A stretch of 64,000 bases of DNA from Psococerastis gibbosa. Lineage: Eukaryota > Arthropoda > Insecta > Psocodea > Psocidae. The DNA lies in the NCBI GenBank assembly GCA_963971405.1, contig OZ020491.1, positions 26,282,855-26,346,854 of the forward strand, read 5' to 3'. Under the pieces are notes generated by a model. The model worked only from the letters and a program-made list of their open reading frames with translations. It was not told the origin of the DNA and ran no database searches. A program made the translations under genes and the position numbers. Below, in pieces: positions 1 to 11,800 of this stretch (position 1 is the stretch's first letter; every line of letters starts with the position of its first letter).

Positions 1-572
1 GACTTATAGTCTTATAGCCTATCTATATAATTGATTCTCTTTAGCCTACCTTACTATTAATCCCTTTAGGATTAGTTACTATATTGCAGGCAAGTTTCCA
101 GCTTAGCGAATACTCACATAGGTACTTAGTTAACTTAGTGGCAAAAATACATTACAGTTCTACAGATTTCTCAATATGCTACTATGCTAGGCTACATAAT
201 ATATATATTTTGTTCATTCCGTCTAATATTTCATCTGATAGCATGTACTGCATATATAAAGGTTAGTTTGTACTACAGTTGTCTAAAATCATTTTACAAT
301 AGGCCGTAATTGTCTGAGCTGAAGTCGCCACTGCATGCTTAATAATCTGGCATTTATTGGTCGCTCAAAATAAGTAAACAAGTTCTCCCATGCTAAAACT
401 GCGCGCGCCGGTATTCTCTCCCGTTTTCTTTTTCAAGCCGAATATGTATTGTAAAATGATAGGTCAGTCAATACAATAAAACTTGTTTTGAAACGGCTTT
501 GTATGCTAATTGAATAAGTTTTGCTCATTTTGTGTCGCTCTTTGGGACTTGTTTACGAAGCCTTCTTTGATA

Positions 573-2447
573 CAGGGTTGCCGTTTTGCGTGAAAAATCA
601 CGAAATGCGTGTATTTTCAGAGCTTGCGTGATGTGCGTGTAAAGTGCGTGTATTTTAGACAAAATTGATTTTATAATTAAATAAATATATTGAAATTTAA
701 ACCAATAAAATAATAAAAAAATTAAAACCCAGGAAAAATGAAAACTTAAAAAAAAAAAATGCGCGAAAAATGCTGTTTACCTTACCTGATTTAGGACCAC
801 AGACCACAAGTGACAAGACCCCAACACAACTCCAGAAATCAAATTCCAAATCTACTCGGCCGGCGGGCGGCCATTGTGATTTGCTCATTATTTCATATTT
901 GTCTGCCTCTGCGCCACATGGGCGCAAAATCGAACAAGATAATAAACATGCATATTATAGGACAAAGAAATGCCACATGTGAGAGGTCTTTCTCTGATTG
1001 AAAATTAATTAAAAAAAATACTTATTTACGAACCACAATGTCTCAAAAGAGGTTGAACTCTTTTGTTCAAGCGAATAAGGCGACCACTTAAAGCCTTAAA
1101 ACCCCACGATTTAATAGAAAGTCAATATTTTGGGCCGAATTATTTAAAAAGTAATAACATAATAAAGTGCTCATCTGAAATTTTTTTGGCAAGATCCGTA
1201 AAACCCCGTATTTCAGGTTTATTTAACAAACATCTTCTCCCGGTGGGAGACCCCTGGACCCCCTCGTTTGGAATTAGCCTATGTTCATCGCCTGTAAACA
1301 TCAAAACGTTACTCCTATCAAAATGCATGAAACCCCACCATTTCATGCTCATCTTTCAAGAATTTGCTCGTAATTGGATTCATTGCCTGTAAAATCTAAA
1401 CGTTAACCTATCAAAATGCCTAAAACCCCACTGTTTCAGATCTATTTTTCAAAAAATTTCACCCGGGGGAGACCCCCGGCCCCCCTTGTTAGCTATATCA
1501 ATCAATCAATCAATCAGTCTTTGTCCATGACCCACCAAGGTGGGATAGACGGCGTCCAAAACAAAAGAAATCTAGAGCAGAAACAAAAACGAACAAAAAA
1601 TTTCATGCGGAAGCATACGTTAGATGGAGGGAGGGGGGGGGGGGTTATGTTTGAGCATCCCAGCTTATTTCCCTGAACTCGTCCAAGCTGTACAGTGGAC
1701 ATTCTTTAATTTTCATTGTCACCACGGCCTTGTATCCTGAAAAATCCTTATTAGTAAGTCTGTACAATTTAAACATTAGTGCTATCAAAATGCGTAAAAC
1801 CCTTACCAATTCAGCCCTATTGGCTATTTTCTAAAACTTTCACCCGGGGAGACCCCCCCTGTAATTTGTACATGTAGTTATATTAATTGTCTGGAAAATC
1901 TAATCATTACTCTTATCAAATTGCGTAAAACCCCATCATTTCAGGCTTATTTTTCAAAAATTTTGACCCGGGCCCCCCTTGCTTGTATTTATATTATTCA
2001 TTAACGACCCTTGGGGCCCCCGTTCACGTCTCCCGAACCCCCGGGCCCCTGTGCGACGGACACTAATGTCATTAATTTAAATACTGCAAAAGTCCTTGAG
2101 AACGGTTTTCCCCTTATTCTACACTATCATGAAAATGGGGGGGGGGGGGCGAATTAAACACCGCCACCCTCGAAAAACTATCGTTACGCCACTGGAAGTA
2201 AGAAAAATAATTCACACTGATTTTTCAGCCCCACTACAAGCTAAGCATAGAAGTTGTTAGATAAAATTAGCAAAACAAATGACATATTTTTTAGTTACCA
2301 TATTAAAAAATGTAATATAAATTATGTATTATACATATATATTATATTAATATGCATATATATTAGCCGATTAGTTGCTTGCGTGATATGTCGTGAATTT
2401 TGAACATCAGTGGCGTGATATTTCATATTACACGTCCGGCAACACTG
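573..2447. mobile_element. non-autonomous hAT-like element, 1.9 kb, 8-bp duplication CTTTGATA
   Basis: Ends are CAGGGTTGCCG and CGGCAACACTG (imperfect inverted repeat). A perfect CTTTGATA flanks it at 565-572 and 2448-2455. No transposase frame is visible inside. The core (1180-2195) is the GC-rich tandem module annotated separately, and 2177-2195 looks like the right end of another hAT-like element (CTATCGTTACGCCACTG), so this copy is nested. Confidence 0.82.
1180..2000. repeat. tandem module with CCCGGGGGAGACCCCC, older copy
   Basis: Units start ATCAAAATGCGTAAAACCCC, then TTTCAGxCTTATTTTTCAAAAAT and CACCCGGGGGAGACCCCCGG; copies near 1190, 1316, 1408, 1785 and 1915. It is the reverse complement of the module at 59930-60660. 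Confidence 0.8.
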
Positions 2448-2728
2448 CTTTGATAGTTCAATCCTGAAGGCAACTGCCATATTATAAACCAACAAGCCTA
2501 ATCTAATTCTTTGGTGAGTATTTTAGCCGGGTATTAAGCTATCACAACGATCAGAAATATTCTGTATGTAACCTCTATTGGTTGGCCGGGGCAACACGGA
2601 CTATGTGGCTATTTAATTAGTGCAATTTCAGTTTATTCTGTATGGCCCTGCCTGTATACTCGGACGATTCTCGTAGTCGCCCTTTGCTGACGTATTTTTC
2701 ATTGTAGCCTGTTACCTGTAATTGTAAT

Positions 2729-2945
2729 TTGGTTTTATGGACCCATGGTGCCCCATATGTCCCTTGTCCAATGCCAACGACCCCATGGATTTCGGACAGA
2801 AGTTGTATTATTTCCGTATGCATTTTTGGCCATTGGCAAATTGGTATACGTTCTCGATGTCAACCTATACGGGCTACCAGCGATAATGGACAAGCTGAGA
2901 CAAGCTTACAATTGACGCAATGAAACAGGCGAAAGCATGACTTAG
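2729..2945 (+). mobile_element. dispersed LINE-type 3' tail
   Basis: CCCTTGTCCAATGCCAACGA, GTCAACCTA and GCGATAATGGACAAGCTGAG recur near 16490 (+), 43180-43340 (-), 57000-57200 (-), 59276-59770 (+) and, partly, 61044 (+). Multi-copy with a fixed 3' part, as expected of a 5'-truncated non-LTR element. The class is inferred. Confidence 0.55.
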
Positions 2946-3967
2946 GCGCCCATTCCACCGACCGGCTAGGGCTATTTACAAAAACAATGACGTGGTAGCA
3001 GACATTCAAGACTTAGGCCAGTTAGGCGGGGTTTCCACCGACCTCGCATTGCAGAATTGACGGAAATGTTTATTTTCCTCTATGCCATAGTTAAAATTGA
3101 TCAATGATCATACAGTAAAATCACAAATAAACTAAAATTAAAAAATGGCGTCATGGGATATGTTAAGTCCAAACATTTTAATAGATTTCTATAAAAAGAA
3201 AAATGCTAATTTCCGTCAATTTCATTTGCATTCTGCAATGCGAGGTCGGTGGAAACCCCGCCTAAGGGTTCTTATAGAGTGGAGTCGGGATGTAAGCTGG
3301 TAGCAGGGATGGTAGCTTACTCGCTTAGTCGATGAGTACCTGGCCGGAATGAGGGGTGTTCGTGTTGGCACTGTTTTAATCGCCGGTTCCTTCCTTGCAG
3401 TTCTGTTTTGTAGTTCAAGATCAAGATGGATTATTAGAAGAAACAATATTGATTGATAGTGCTGCTACTAAGTGGTGATCAGGATGCGCCTGATTCCATA
3501 TGGGGATCCTATTAAATACTTCGGAAATGAGTTTTCTATGTCCATTGTGAATATCCAAAAACTATTTGAAATCGTAAAACAGTAAGTGTATAAACACTGA
3601 CAGACGGGGGATTGTTGATTGTAGTAATAGCAGCAGTCACTTCGACATTGGAGGAGGAGGAGGAGGCCAACTGGGCATGCGCACGCCGCTCGACCAGCGC
3701 TTACAAGCTATGTAACAATCTAGGTAGCAATTATAATTCCTTCCATCTAGGCTCCCTGCGCCCATCCTGGTAACCTGCTAGGCTCCGTTGTGAACGGGTA
3801 CACTGCCTGCTGAGGCAACATTGTTACATAGCGGTAAGCGAGTAAGCTACCATCCCGGCTACCAGCGTACATCCCGGCTCCACTCTGTAAGAACCCTAAG
3901 TCTTGAATGTCTGCTACCACGTCACCGTTTTTGTAAATAGCCCTAGCCGGTCGGTGGAATGGGCACC
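2945..3967. mobile_element. composite MITE holding two further palindromic elements
   Basis: Outer arms GGCGCCCATTCCACCGACCG ... CGGTCGGTGGAATGGGCACC with the subterminal GACGTGGTAGCAGACAT. Inside are the GGCGGGGTTTCCACC element (3025-3262) and, directly after it, a third palindrome (3265-3896) with arms GGGTTCTTATAGAGTGGAG / CTCCACTCTGTAAGAACCC. Confidence 0.85.
3025..3262. mobile_element. GGCGGGGTTTCCACC MITE (inner)
   Basis: Terminal inverted repeats of about 50 bp (GGCGGGGTTTCCACCGACCT... to CCCCGCC) around a conserved core with TGATCAATGATCATACAGT. Same family as the inner elements at 15149, 34458, 35159 and 44214, and as the solo copy at 17191. Confidence 0.85.
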
Positions 3968-4374
3968 TAAACAAGTACATACGAGTCAGCCAGCATGTTA
4001 CCTGTAGGAATAGGGCTTGTGAGTTGTGGTACAAACCCGCAATACAAATATTATAGTCCTAGACCAGCCTGATCCGGATCGATCGTGTCTCATATTGCAA
4101 AAGATTGCAAATAAATAATAAAAGCCACCCTAGAGTGTATTGCTCAATAAAAGGAGGGGGGGGGGGGTGCACTCTTAACCGACCAGTTCCTTGGATTGTA
4201 CTCGGGCTATGATGGACTGAAATCATCTTAAGACGTGCCAGGCTCTTGTCAGTAGCAGAGGTTCACCAGATTATGTGTTGTATTGGGCTGCAAGAAAGCT
4301 GATGGCGGAAGCCTAGTGCTATGGTGTAATTAAAAAAAAAAGTACTCAGGCTATAGAGGGGTGGGCCAATAAAG
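3968..4374. other. no gene seen
   Basis: Low-complexity and poly-G (4153-4167) sequence. Nothing recognisable beyond weak repeat similarity. Confidence 0.5.
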
Positions 4375-4612
4375 CGCCCAGCGTCCAAGGTGGGACACGT
4401 AGTAAGAATGACAGAGGACCGCATGCCGAACAAAATGTGCAAAGCAAGCATGTCGGGAAGACGACTGGCCGGACGTCCACGAAACCGCTGGAAAGACGAA
4501 CTAGTTGGGAGTCCGTAGATGGTGGAGCGTCGTACAAAACTGGGATGATTGGAGGAGTGTTGTTGAGGAGGCCAAAGCCCATCAAGGGCTGTAGAGCCAG
4601 CGGAAGAAGAAT
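4375..4612 (+). pseudogene. LINE reverse-transcriptase tail fragment
   Basis: Translates as VGHVVRMTEDRMPNK ... GRRLAGRPRNRWKDEL, the usual end of RTE-type ORF2 (GHVxRM...GRPRxRWxD), with later frameshifts and stops. Confidence 0.7.
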
Positions 4613-4701
4613 TAATTTTGTTGTGTTTAGATTTAATAAATGGTTAGTGTTTTCACAAGTCGGCGCCCTTGGGGCACCGCGGTGCACTACACACTTTGGG
4701 A

Positions 4702-4907
4702 CAGTGGCGGACTGGGCCGGCGGGCACACGGACATTTGCCAAGTGAGCCGGAGCAAAAAGTTGTTTGGGGCTGATGTCAAAGGAAAAAATCCGGACCATA
4801 TTTCAAAATACAATAAAAAAAAATTTGTGTTAATAACAAGCATTGCAACAGCATTTTGAATTTCAAATGTAAGCGCGCGTCCGCCTTTTTGACCCAGTCC
4901 GCCACTG
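4702..4907. mobile_element. hAT-like MITE, 206 bp, 8-bp duplication CTTTGGGA
   Basis: Inverted ends CAGTGGCGGACTGGG and CCCAGTCCGCCACTG; perfect CTTTGGGA at 4694-4701 and 4908-4915. Confidence 0.9.
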
Positions 4908-5713
4908 CTTTGGGAACCGCTGGCCTATCATATTAAAAAAATGCAGTAGAGCGTTTCTACTAAAAAACTATGGTGATATATTGTACGATATTTTTGACGG
5001 CTCTACGATCAATAAATCATTTTGATATTTGGCTTTGTCCACCTGTATAAGGCTTTTCCTATTGTCTCGTGTTTCTCCCACACGAGGTGTTGTATTGTAT
5101 GTGTGTCATGACCCATTGACCTCGAATTTGACAACACAACATAGATAAAGAATAAAAGTGTTTGGTATGCTTAAGCATCTGCCGACCAATGCAGCGATAT
5201 CAGCGATTACATCAAACCCATCAGCATAGTAGTAGGCTATATAGGAACGATAAGACCCTCGTAGGGGGTCCTTGCTATGTCCTTGTCCGTGCTATCTGGC
5301 AGGAGGCCATTCTTCTTAGGAGGGAGTTTAGCACGTGGGAGCGGATAGTATCAGCAGAGATTTAGCTTTTGTTGGTGGATAAAAAACAGTGTTCCTACGC
5401 AATTTACGTTAGCTTATGGCTGTTTATTGACAGCTGTCAGGTAAGATGGCCACTAATGTACCGTACTATCTACCTATCTATACATCAGTAGGCTACTATA
5501 TAGCCTTAAATTGTACATAGGTAGACTATATTCTTATTATTTACCCTCCAGGACTTTTTAAGGACTTATTGCTACACAATATGTTTATTAGCCTTAATGG
5601 AATATAGCCACCCTGTGTCTTCTTTGGTTCAAGACCTCGAACCAACAAACTCTTCTACTAAAGTCAGAGTTTATACCACAACAATTACATATGTCTCTCT
5701 TACAGATTGCAGG

Positions 5714-5848
5714 ATGGTGGTAACAATTAGAAATGTATTAGTCAGCGATGCTGTCGACCCCCTTTGCGTGGACCTCCTGCGTAGCCATGGTATCAATGTG
5801 GTCACAAAATATAAACTCCCGAAGGATCAACTCATTCATGAGCTACAG
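5714..5848 (+). CDS. PHGDH: PHGDH exon 1 (residues 1-45)
   Basis: Encodes the first beta-alpha unit of the substrate-binding domain and ends in phase 0 at CAG|GTGAGT. Acceptor-like CAGs lie just upstream (5705 and 5712), so the exon probably begins with a few bases of 5' UTR spliced from an upstream non-coding exon that I cannot place. An upstream in-frame ATG at 5597 is open but adds residues unlike the family. Confidence 0.9.
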
Positions 5849-8800
5849 GTGAGTTTTTATTGTAATATAGGATGGAGGTTGGCGAAAGCGGGGCCACAAG
5901 GCAGACCCAGGACAACCCTCGCGGGAAAAGTCCAACAACAAGCCGGAGCAAGAGGAAAAACAATGGCCGAGCTCAAGATGTTGGCGTCCCACCGGGTCGA
6001 GTACAAGAAATGGGTCCGGGGCGACCCCCTCACTCTGCGCACTTGCCACTAAGAGGGAAGAGGATAGCCAAGTTGAATCCAGTGGACCAGAGCAGGTTCA
6101 AAGATGCAGATAACTTGGTAGTGTGCATAGTGCCGGTAGGGAAACATGGAAGGACTTGTCCTGGCCACCTCCAAAGTAATCGTGTGACTTCACTGTGTTT
6201 CCCAAGTGGTTCGGAATCCACTATAATCAGGAGGTCCCCTGTCCTATGTGGCCACCGTGGCCTGGGACTGTGTCCAACCATACTACTACTAAGAGGGAAG
6301 AGGAACTAGTGAATGTAGGCTATAACCTTTTTAGATGTTTAGATGTACTAAGAATAAGCTCCTGTTTATTATTTTATATTTCTTTAATTTCAGACTGTAG
6401 ATGCCCTAATCGTCCGATCTGATACAAAAGTGACCAAGGATGTGATTAATAGTGCTCCAGGTCTTCGGGTCATCGGTCGTGCTGGAACTGGAGTTGACAA
6501 TATAGATCTGGATGCTTCTACGAAGAGAGGTGTCATTGTAGTCAAGTAAGTAGGCTGGTCCACAGAACAACATAATACGCGGTATATGTTGATATCTTGA
6601 TAAGGGTCTACAGCCACGCGATGGTTCATGGCATCCCGTGGTTGGAGACCGTTATCAATATGGCTGCTAGTGTAGCCTGCACAAGAGAAGTACGCAATTT
6701 GGCGGGGAAAACCAGTGATAAGTGTAGCCTGCACCAGCTAAGTACAGAGTTTTTGACTGGGTCCAGGTATCCGTTCTGCTATGCTGCAATGTGTAAGACT
6801 TTGATATTTTTTGCGTTGGTACTTATCTCTGATAGTTGGCTTTATGGTTAACGGGTGCCTCGTAAGGCATATTATGGCTCCCGCCGCTCCAGTTAATGTA
6901 TCTTTATGCTTCATGGTTGTAGTAAATAACAAACAGGTACTACCAACATAAAATTTAAAAAATAACAATTTTACGGTTGGCTATCGTGTGTTTGAGTCAT
7001 GCCAATCACAACAGTTCCCGCGTATAACGAAAACCTCCATTGAAGTTAAACGCCCATGGGCTGGCCCATCTAATGTACTTCAGTACTTGTAGTGTCGAAC
7101 TTATTACCTAGCTAACCTAAGATAAACATACTGTTTACTTACTCCTTGGCACTACGGCCCGTGCAGGGCTCTGGCCTGCTATGTCACATGGCGCAACCTG
7201 CGCGGTCCTGTGCTCTCCTTTCCAAAAAGTACTCACATAATATTATTTTACCAATGCTATCTAATATGAGTGAGTGTAGCGTAGAGTGCAAGACCCTTCA
7301 CGGGCCGTAGGGCCATGGAGTGAGTAAGTATATATAAGTGAGTAATTATGCAATACGTTTGGCCGTGCGCATCCTGTATCAATTTATTCTACAGCTATAA
7401 GTCTACTTTTTCTACTTTTTTTTACAATCATAACGCAACGCCCTTTGGGGCTCACGCGTTGTACCGTATATATGTTTACGTGTAGTACAATACTGTGGTT
7501 TTGAATGGGGTAGGTGTGGTGGGCACTAGTGTCGTTCGGCAAACTGCTTTAAGCGCGCTAGACAACGAGTTGCCCAGGTACCGTCTACAACAGTTTGCCT
7601 TTGTCTATTGTACGATTTTTTGGAATAGGTCTACTATCGATTTACTAATGTCCTTCTCCTCCAAGCCATAAAGCATCAGCAATATGCAATATATGTACAT
7701 AGCCTACATCTTTTCTGCTCCATTTTCAGTGCTCCCAACGGAAATTCCATAAGTGCCTGCGAAATGACATGCGCTCTCATCAGCTCCTTGGCACGTAACG
7801 TGCCGCAGGCGTGCCAATCTTTGAAAGAAGGTCGCTGGGACCGGAAACTGTACACCGGAAATGAACTTAGCGGGAAAACGTTGGCTGTGCTGGGACTGGG
7901 ACGCATTGGTCGCGAGGTTGCCTTCAGAATGAAATCCTACGGTATGAGGGTAGGTATTTTGCGTCGCTCCAAATTGCCCTTCTTATCAATCTTATAAACT
8001 GATGAGCCACGCTCATGGAGATAATAAAACTATGGAGTCACCATGTTGTATTTCGCCTGTGCTGCAAGCATGTCTATGGCTGCAAGACTGAAGCCATGAC
8101 CACGCCTACTTATAGGGGCATTTTGGCGGGATATTCAAATTTAATAGTTTTATTGTATGTTTTCTTTATAGTTTTCTTTGTTGTTTCATATATAATTATA
8201 TTTATTATTTACATTTATTATATATATTGTCTAAAATTTAAATTAAAAGTACTCCAAGTTCTGCATAAAAATATTGTTGGTTACCTGGCAAGATTTTCCG
8301 TTCTAAATAATCTTTAAATAATCTAATAAAAAAATAAAAATAAAATCAAATGGCAAAAGGCTCAATCTGCTCCTATGCTACGGAAATAGCCGAAGTGTTT
8401 ATTTATTTATTATAGATTTATTAGACGTTGCCACGTCAAAAATAATGTGTATGATATTCAGCTATTTATTATAGGTATTACTATATATAATTAGTTATAG
8501 CCTATAATTATTTGATTGCAGACAATCGGATACGATCCCATTGTTTCGCACGAAGATGCTCAGTCGTTTGGCGTAGAAAAAATGGAATTGGAACAAATAT
8601 GGCCGCTAGCGGACTACATTACAGTACATACTCCACTAATTCCTCAAACTAAAAGTAAGTACTAGAGTTTAATGTAGGAGAGATGGCACATTCAAAAATA
8701 CTTTTTGAATCCTGGAGCCACTTGGTACGTTTTCTCAATGACTGGTCAGAGGGACCTGTCATAAATAAATAAGGACTTTTTTGTTCTATTACTAAGCCAA

Positions 8801-11800
8801 CCTAGCGGAGTTAGGGCTGTAAAGCCCTCTCTTACACTCAACTAGGAAAGCCCGGAACCGCCTGCTTTACATTCCCTCCGAAGCATGGCCAGAAAATGTA
8901 GGAAGTATATGACTCGAACCAGCAACCTTTCGGGTGAAAGTCAGAGTCCGTACCACTTCTCCACAAGTCTTCAGGATAAAAAAAAAATATTTTGGACGCG
9001 CTCAAGTATCTCTCCTGTATAGAACTGTTATGTACTCTATGGAGGAGGTATTAATAACACGACTGCTTATTGGGCACACGAGGCTGACCCATGGGCACTT
9101 GATGACGAGTTCCCCACCCTCCATGTGTCCAACCTGTCAGGTACTACTTGATGTTCAACACCTGCTCCTTGTCTGTCCTACGTAGCCTATGCTTGCTACC
9201 GCACCTTCCCTAATAACTCCTCTATGAGCGATATTCTTACTGATGCAGCTACTTTACACCAACACAAGCTCCCGTTTCTGTTCCAGTCCACTATCTATAC
9301 AAATCTTTGAAAACCCTTAATCCATAAAAAAAAAATTAAAAACTACAGCATTGCAACACATAAAAATACAACGCGTAAGCCCCAAAGGGCGTTGCGTTAT
9401 GATTATTAAAAAAATAAAAATAAAAAAATAAATGTACACTATTGATGGTTCTATATTGGAGATATGGGGCATTGGAGTGCGCCAAAAATATTTTTTGAAT
9501 CTTGGAGCCACCTGATGCCGCATGTCCTCCTATGACCAGCCATTGAGAAAACATACCAGATGGCCCCATCAGGATTATTATGTATATTACGTAATGTTTC
9601 TATTAACTATTTATCTATTTGTATTAATAAATCTTCTCCTTTTTTCAATTGCGTAGCTATCGATTTGAGGCGCACATATTGTAGTTATTGAATTCAATAA
9701 TTTAGTCTAGTATGGTATGTTCCCTCCCCAAGCACATTCTTAGGAACATTTTGGGGTTGGGAATTGTTCATTTGTATCTTGTACTTTTGGGATATAATTA
9801 AATACATTTGATTTGATTAAAAAGACATGTAGCGTAGTGGTACGGATTCTGACTTTCACCCGAACGGTTGTTGGTTCGAGTCCCACACTGGCTACATTTT
9901 CTGGGCATGCTTAGGAGGGCATGTAAAGCAGGCGGTCCCGGGCCTTCCTAGTTGAGTGTAAGAGAGGTATTTATAGCCCTAACTCCGTTAGGTTGGCTTA
10001 GTAATAGAAACAATAAAAAGTCCTTATTTATTTATTTTAAAAATATATTTTTGGCGTTCCCGAATGTTCAATCTATCCTATATAGACCTATAATGTTCAC
10101 TGGATCCTGTTCTATATAGGACAGATGGGACATTTGAGCGCGCCATAAATATTTTTGGTACGCTTTTAAAATGCCTATAGACGGCGTGGCAATTAGTGCC
10201 CACAAAAATTCAAATATAGGCCTATATTGTTTTCGCGGTAAGCGAATGCCCCACCTCTCCTGTATAGAAAACAAGTAAGCACCATGCCTACATTCTTCTT
10301 CTATAGTTCCAATCAAACGATTAGTTTGCAGGAATTATTTCCATCTTCTACACTCTTATCAGTCCTGGGCCGTTCTTTTCAGTTCAAGGTATATACAGTA
10401 GGTTCAGCATCTTATAATTTGATTGAGGTCTTCTACATAGGCCTTCCTTGGTCCCACTGGTGTCCTCAATAGGCTACTTGACTATTTTTGAATACCGTAT
10501 TTTTATGCATTAGTTATGCTTTACTAGTGCTATATACTGTATATACAGTATGTGACATTTAACTCACACAAATGGCATACAGTATATCCCATCATCTTAA
10601 AGTTCATATATCCACCCTCTTCTCCACAAGGCGTGAAAACATTGACAGTTTATGATGGATTTGTTGACCAACTGATCGATCTACTTATGAAAACGACAAA
10701 TAGCTTTCCTCGCCTATAATGTTCTGCAGTATAAAATCCTATACTTGATCTGACAGTTGATGTTGATGTAGTATCCGTGTAAACAGACCTTCACACTAAA
10801 ACAAAAAAGTTGGGCCTATTTCTGGTTATTTCCAAGTTTTAGCTGGATCTGCGAATTGGTAAGTGGTCGGCAGTGACGTCAACCTATTTTCTTAGAGTAA
10901 GTGTGCAAGTAATGTACATTTTTACTGGTTTTAACTAGGACTACCTATCAGTGGCGGAGCGTGCATGTAAGGCGTGCAATACCGCATTACACTAAAAAAA
11001 ATCCTTAGAATGTATTAAGAGCTTTGTTGAAATCTGTAGGAAGCCGTGAGCAAATAAGATTGTATTAGCATGATGTTATCAACGCAATCTAAGAAAATTA
11101 AGAATCTCCTCACGATGGAATTCACGTTTTCTTGTTTGTTTTCAAATTTTTTCTTTTTAAGAATATAGATCATGGTATAAAATGATGCTTGTTTTCTTTT
11201 CTATGTATTTTTTATTATTTTATATTATATATAATTTTTTGAATATTTGCAATTATTACAATCGCAATTATCCCACGCCCCGCCACTGCTGCCATTGTAG
11301 GTATCCCTAACTATCCAAGTACTTAGCCTATACACAAGCGAGGCTGACGCCATTGACCGCGCGATGCTGAATTTTTCCCGCCCCCAAGATTCCGGAACCT
11401 GGGCTTCAGACGAAAACTTAAATGCTGGCCTGAATCCTTGTTACTGCGCATGTTTCAGGACTTAGTCTAATTGGGTCTACCCCTCCAACGAGGAAGGTGT
11501 ACAACTTACAAGTTTCAGAATTTTAAAATATAGCCTAAAAGTAAAACCTCCAGCACTCATTTTTATCAATAGCTTTTCATGGTCCTTAAACGTTATTATA
11601 AGCCTAAATGCAACCAGTATATACTGGATTTTGATCATAGCATACCTACCTACCTACCTATAGGTTTTACTTTTAGGCTATATTTTTAAATTCTGGAATT
11701 TTGACTTTATCAAATGGTTAATTGTTAGGTTTTATTAATTATGACAGCTAACTTAATTAGTTACTGTTTCGACTATTTCCCGTGACGAAATCGAGAATCT

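Noticed and set aside
4346-4859. Two long overlapping frames (165 and 140 codons) on opposite strands
   Set aside because: They read across a LINE tail and a hAT-like MITE; no single frame is conserved.
5597-5713. Upstream in-frame ATG for PHGDH
   Set aside because: Adds 39 residues unlike any PHGDH N-terminus; acceptor-like sites lie between it and the ATG at 5714.
8015-8317. 100-codon frame in PHGDH intron 3
   Set aside because: Part of a repeat present at 63197-63680; hydrophobic residues come from AT-rich DNA and there is no recognisable domain.
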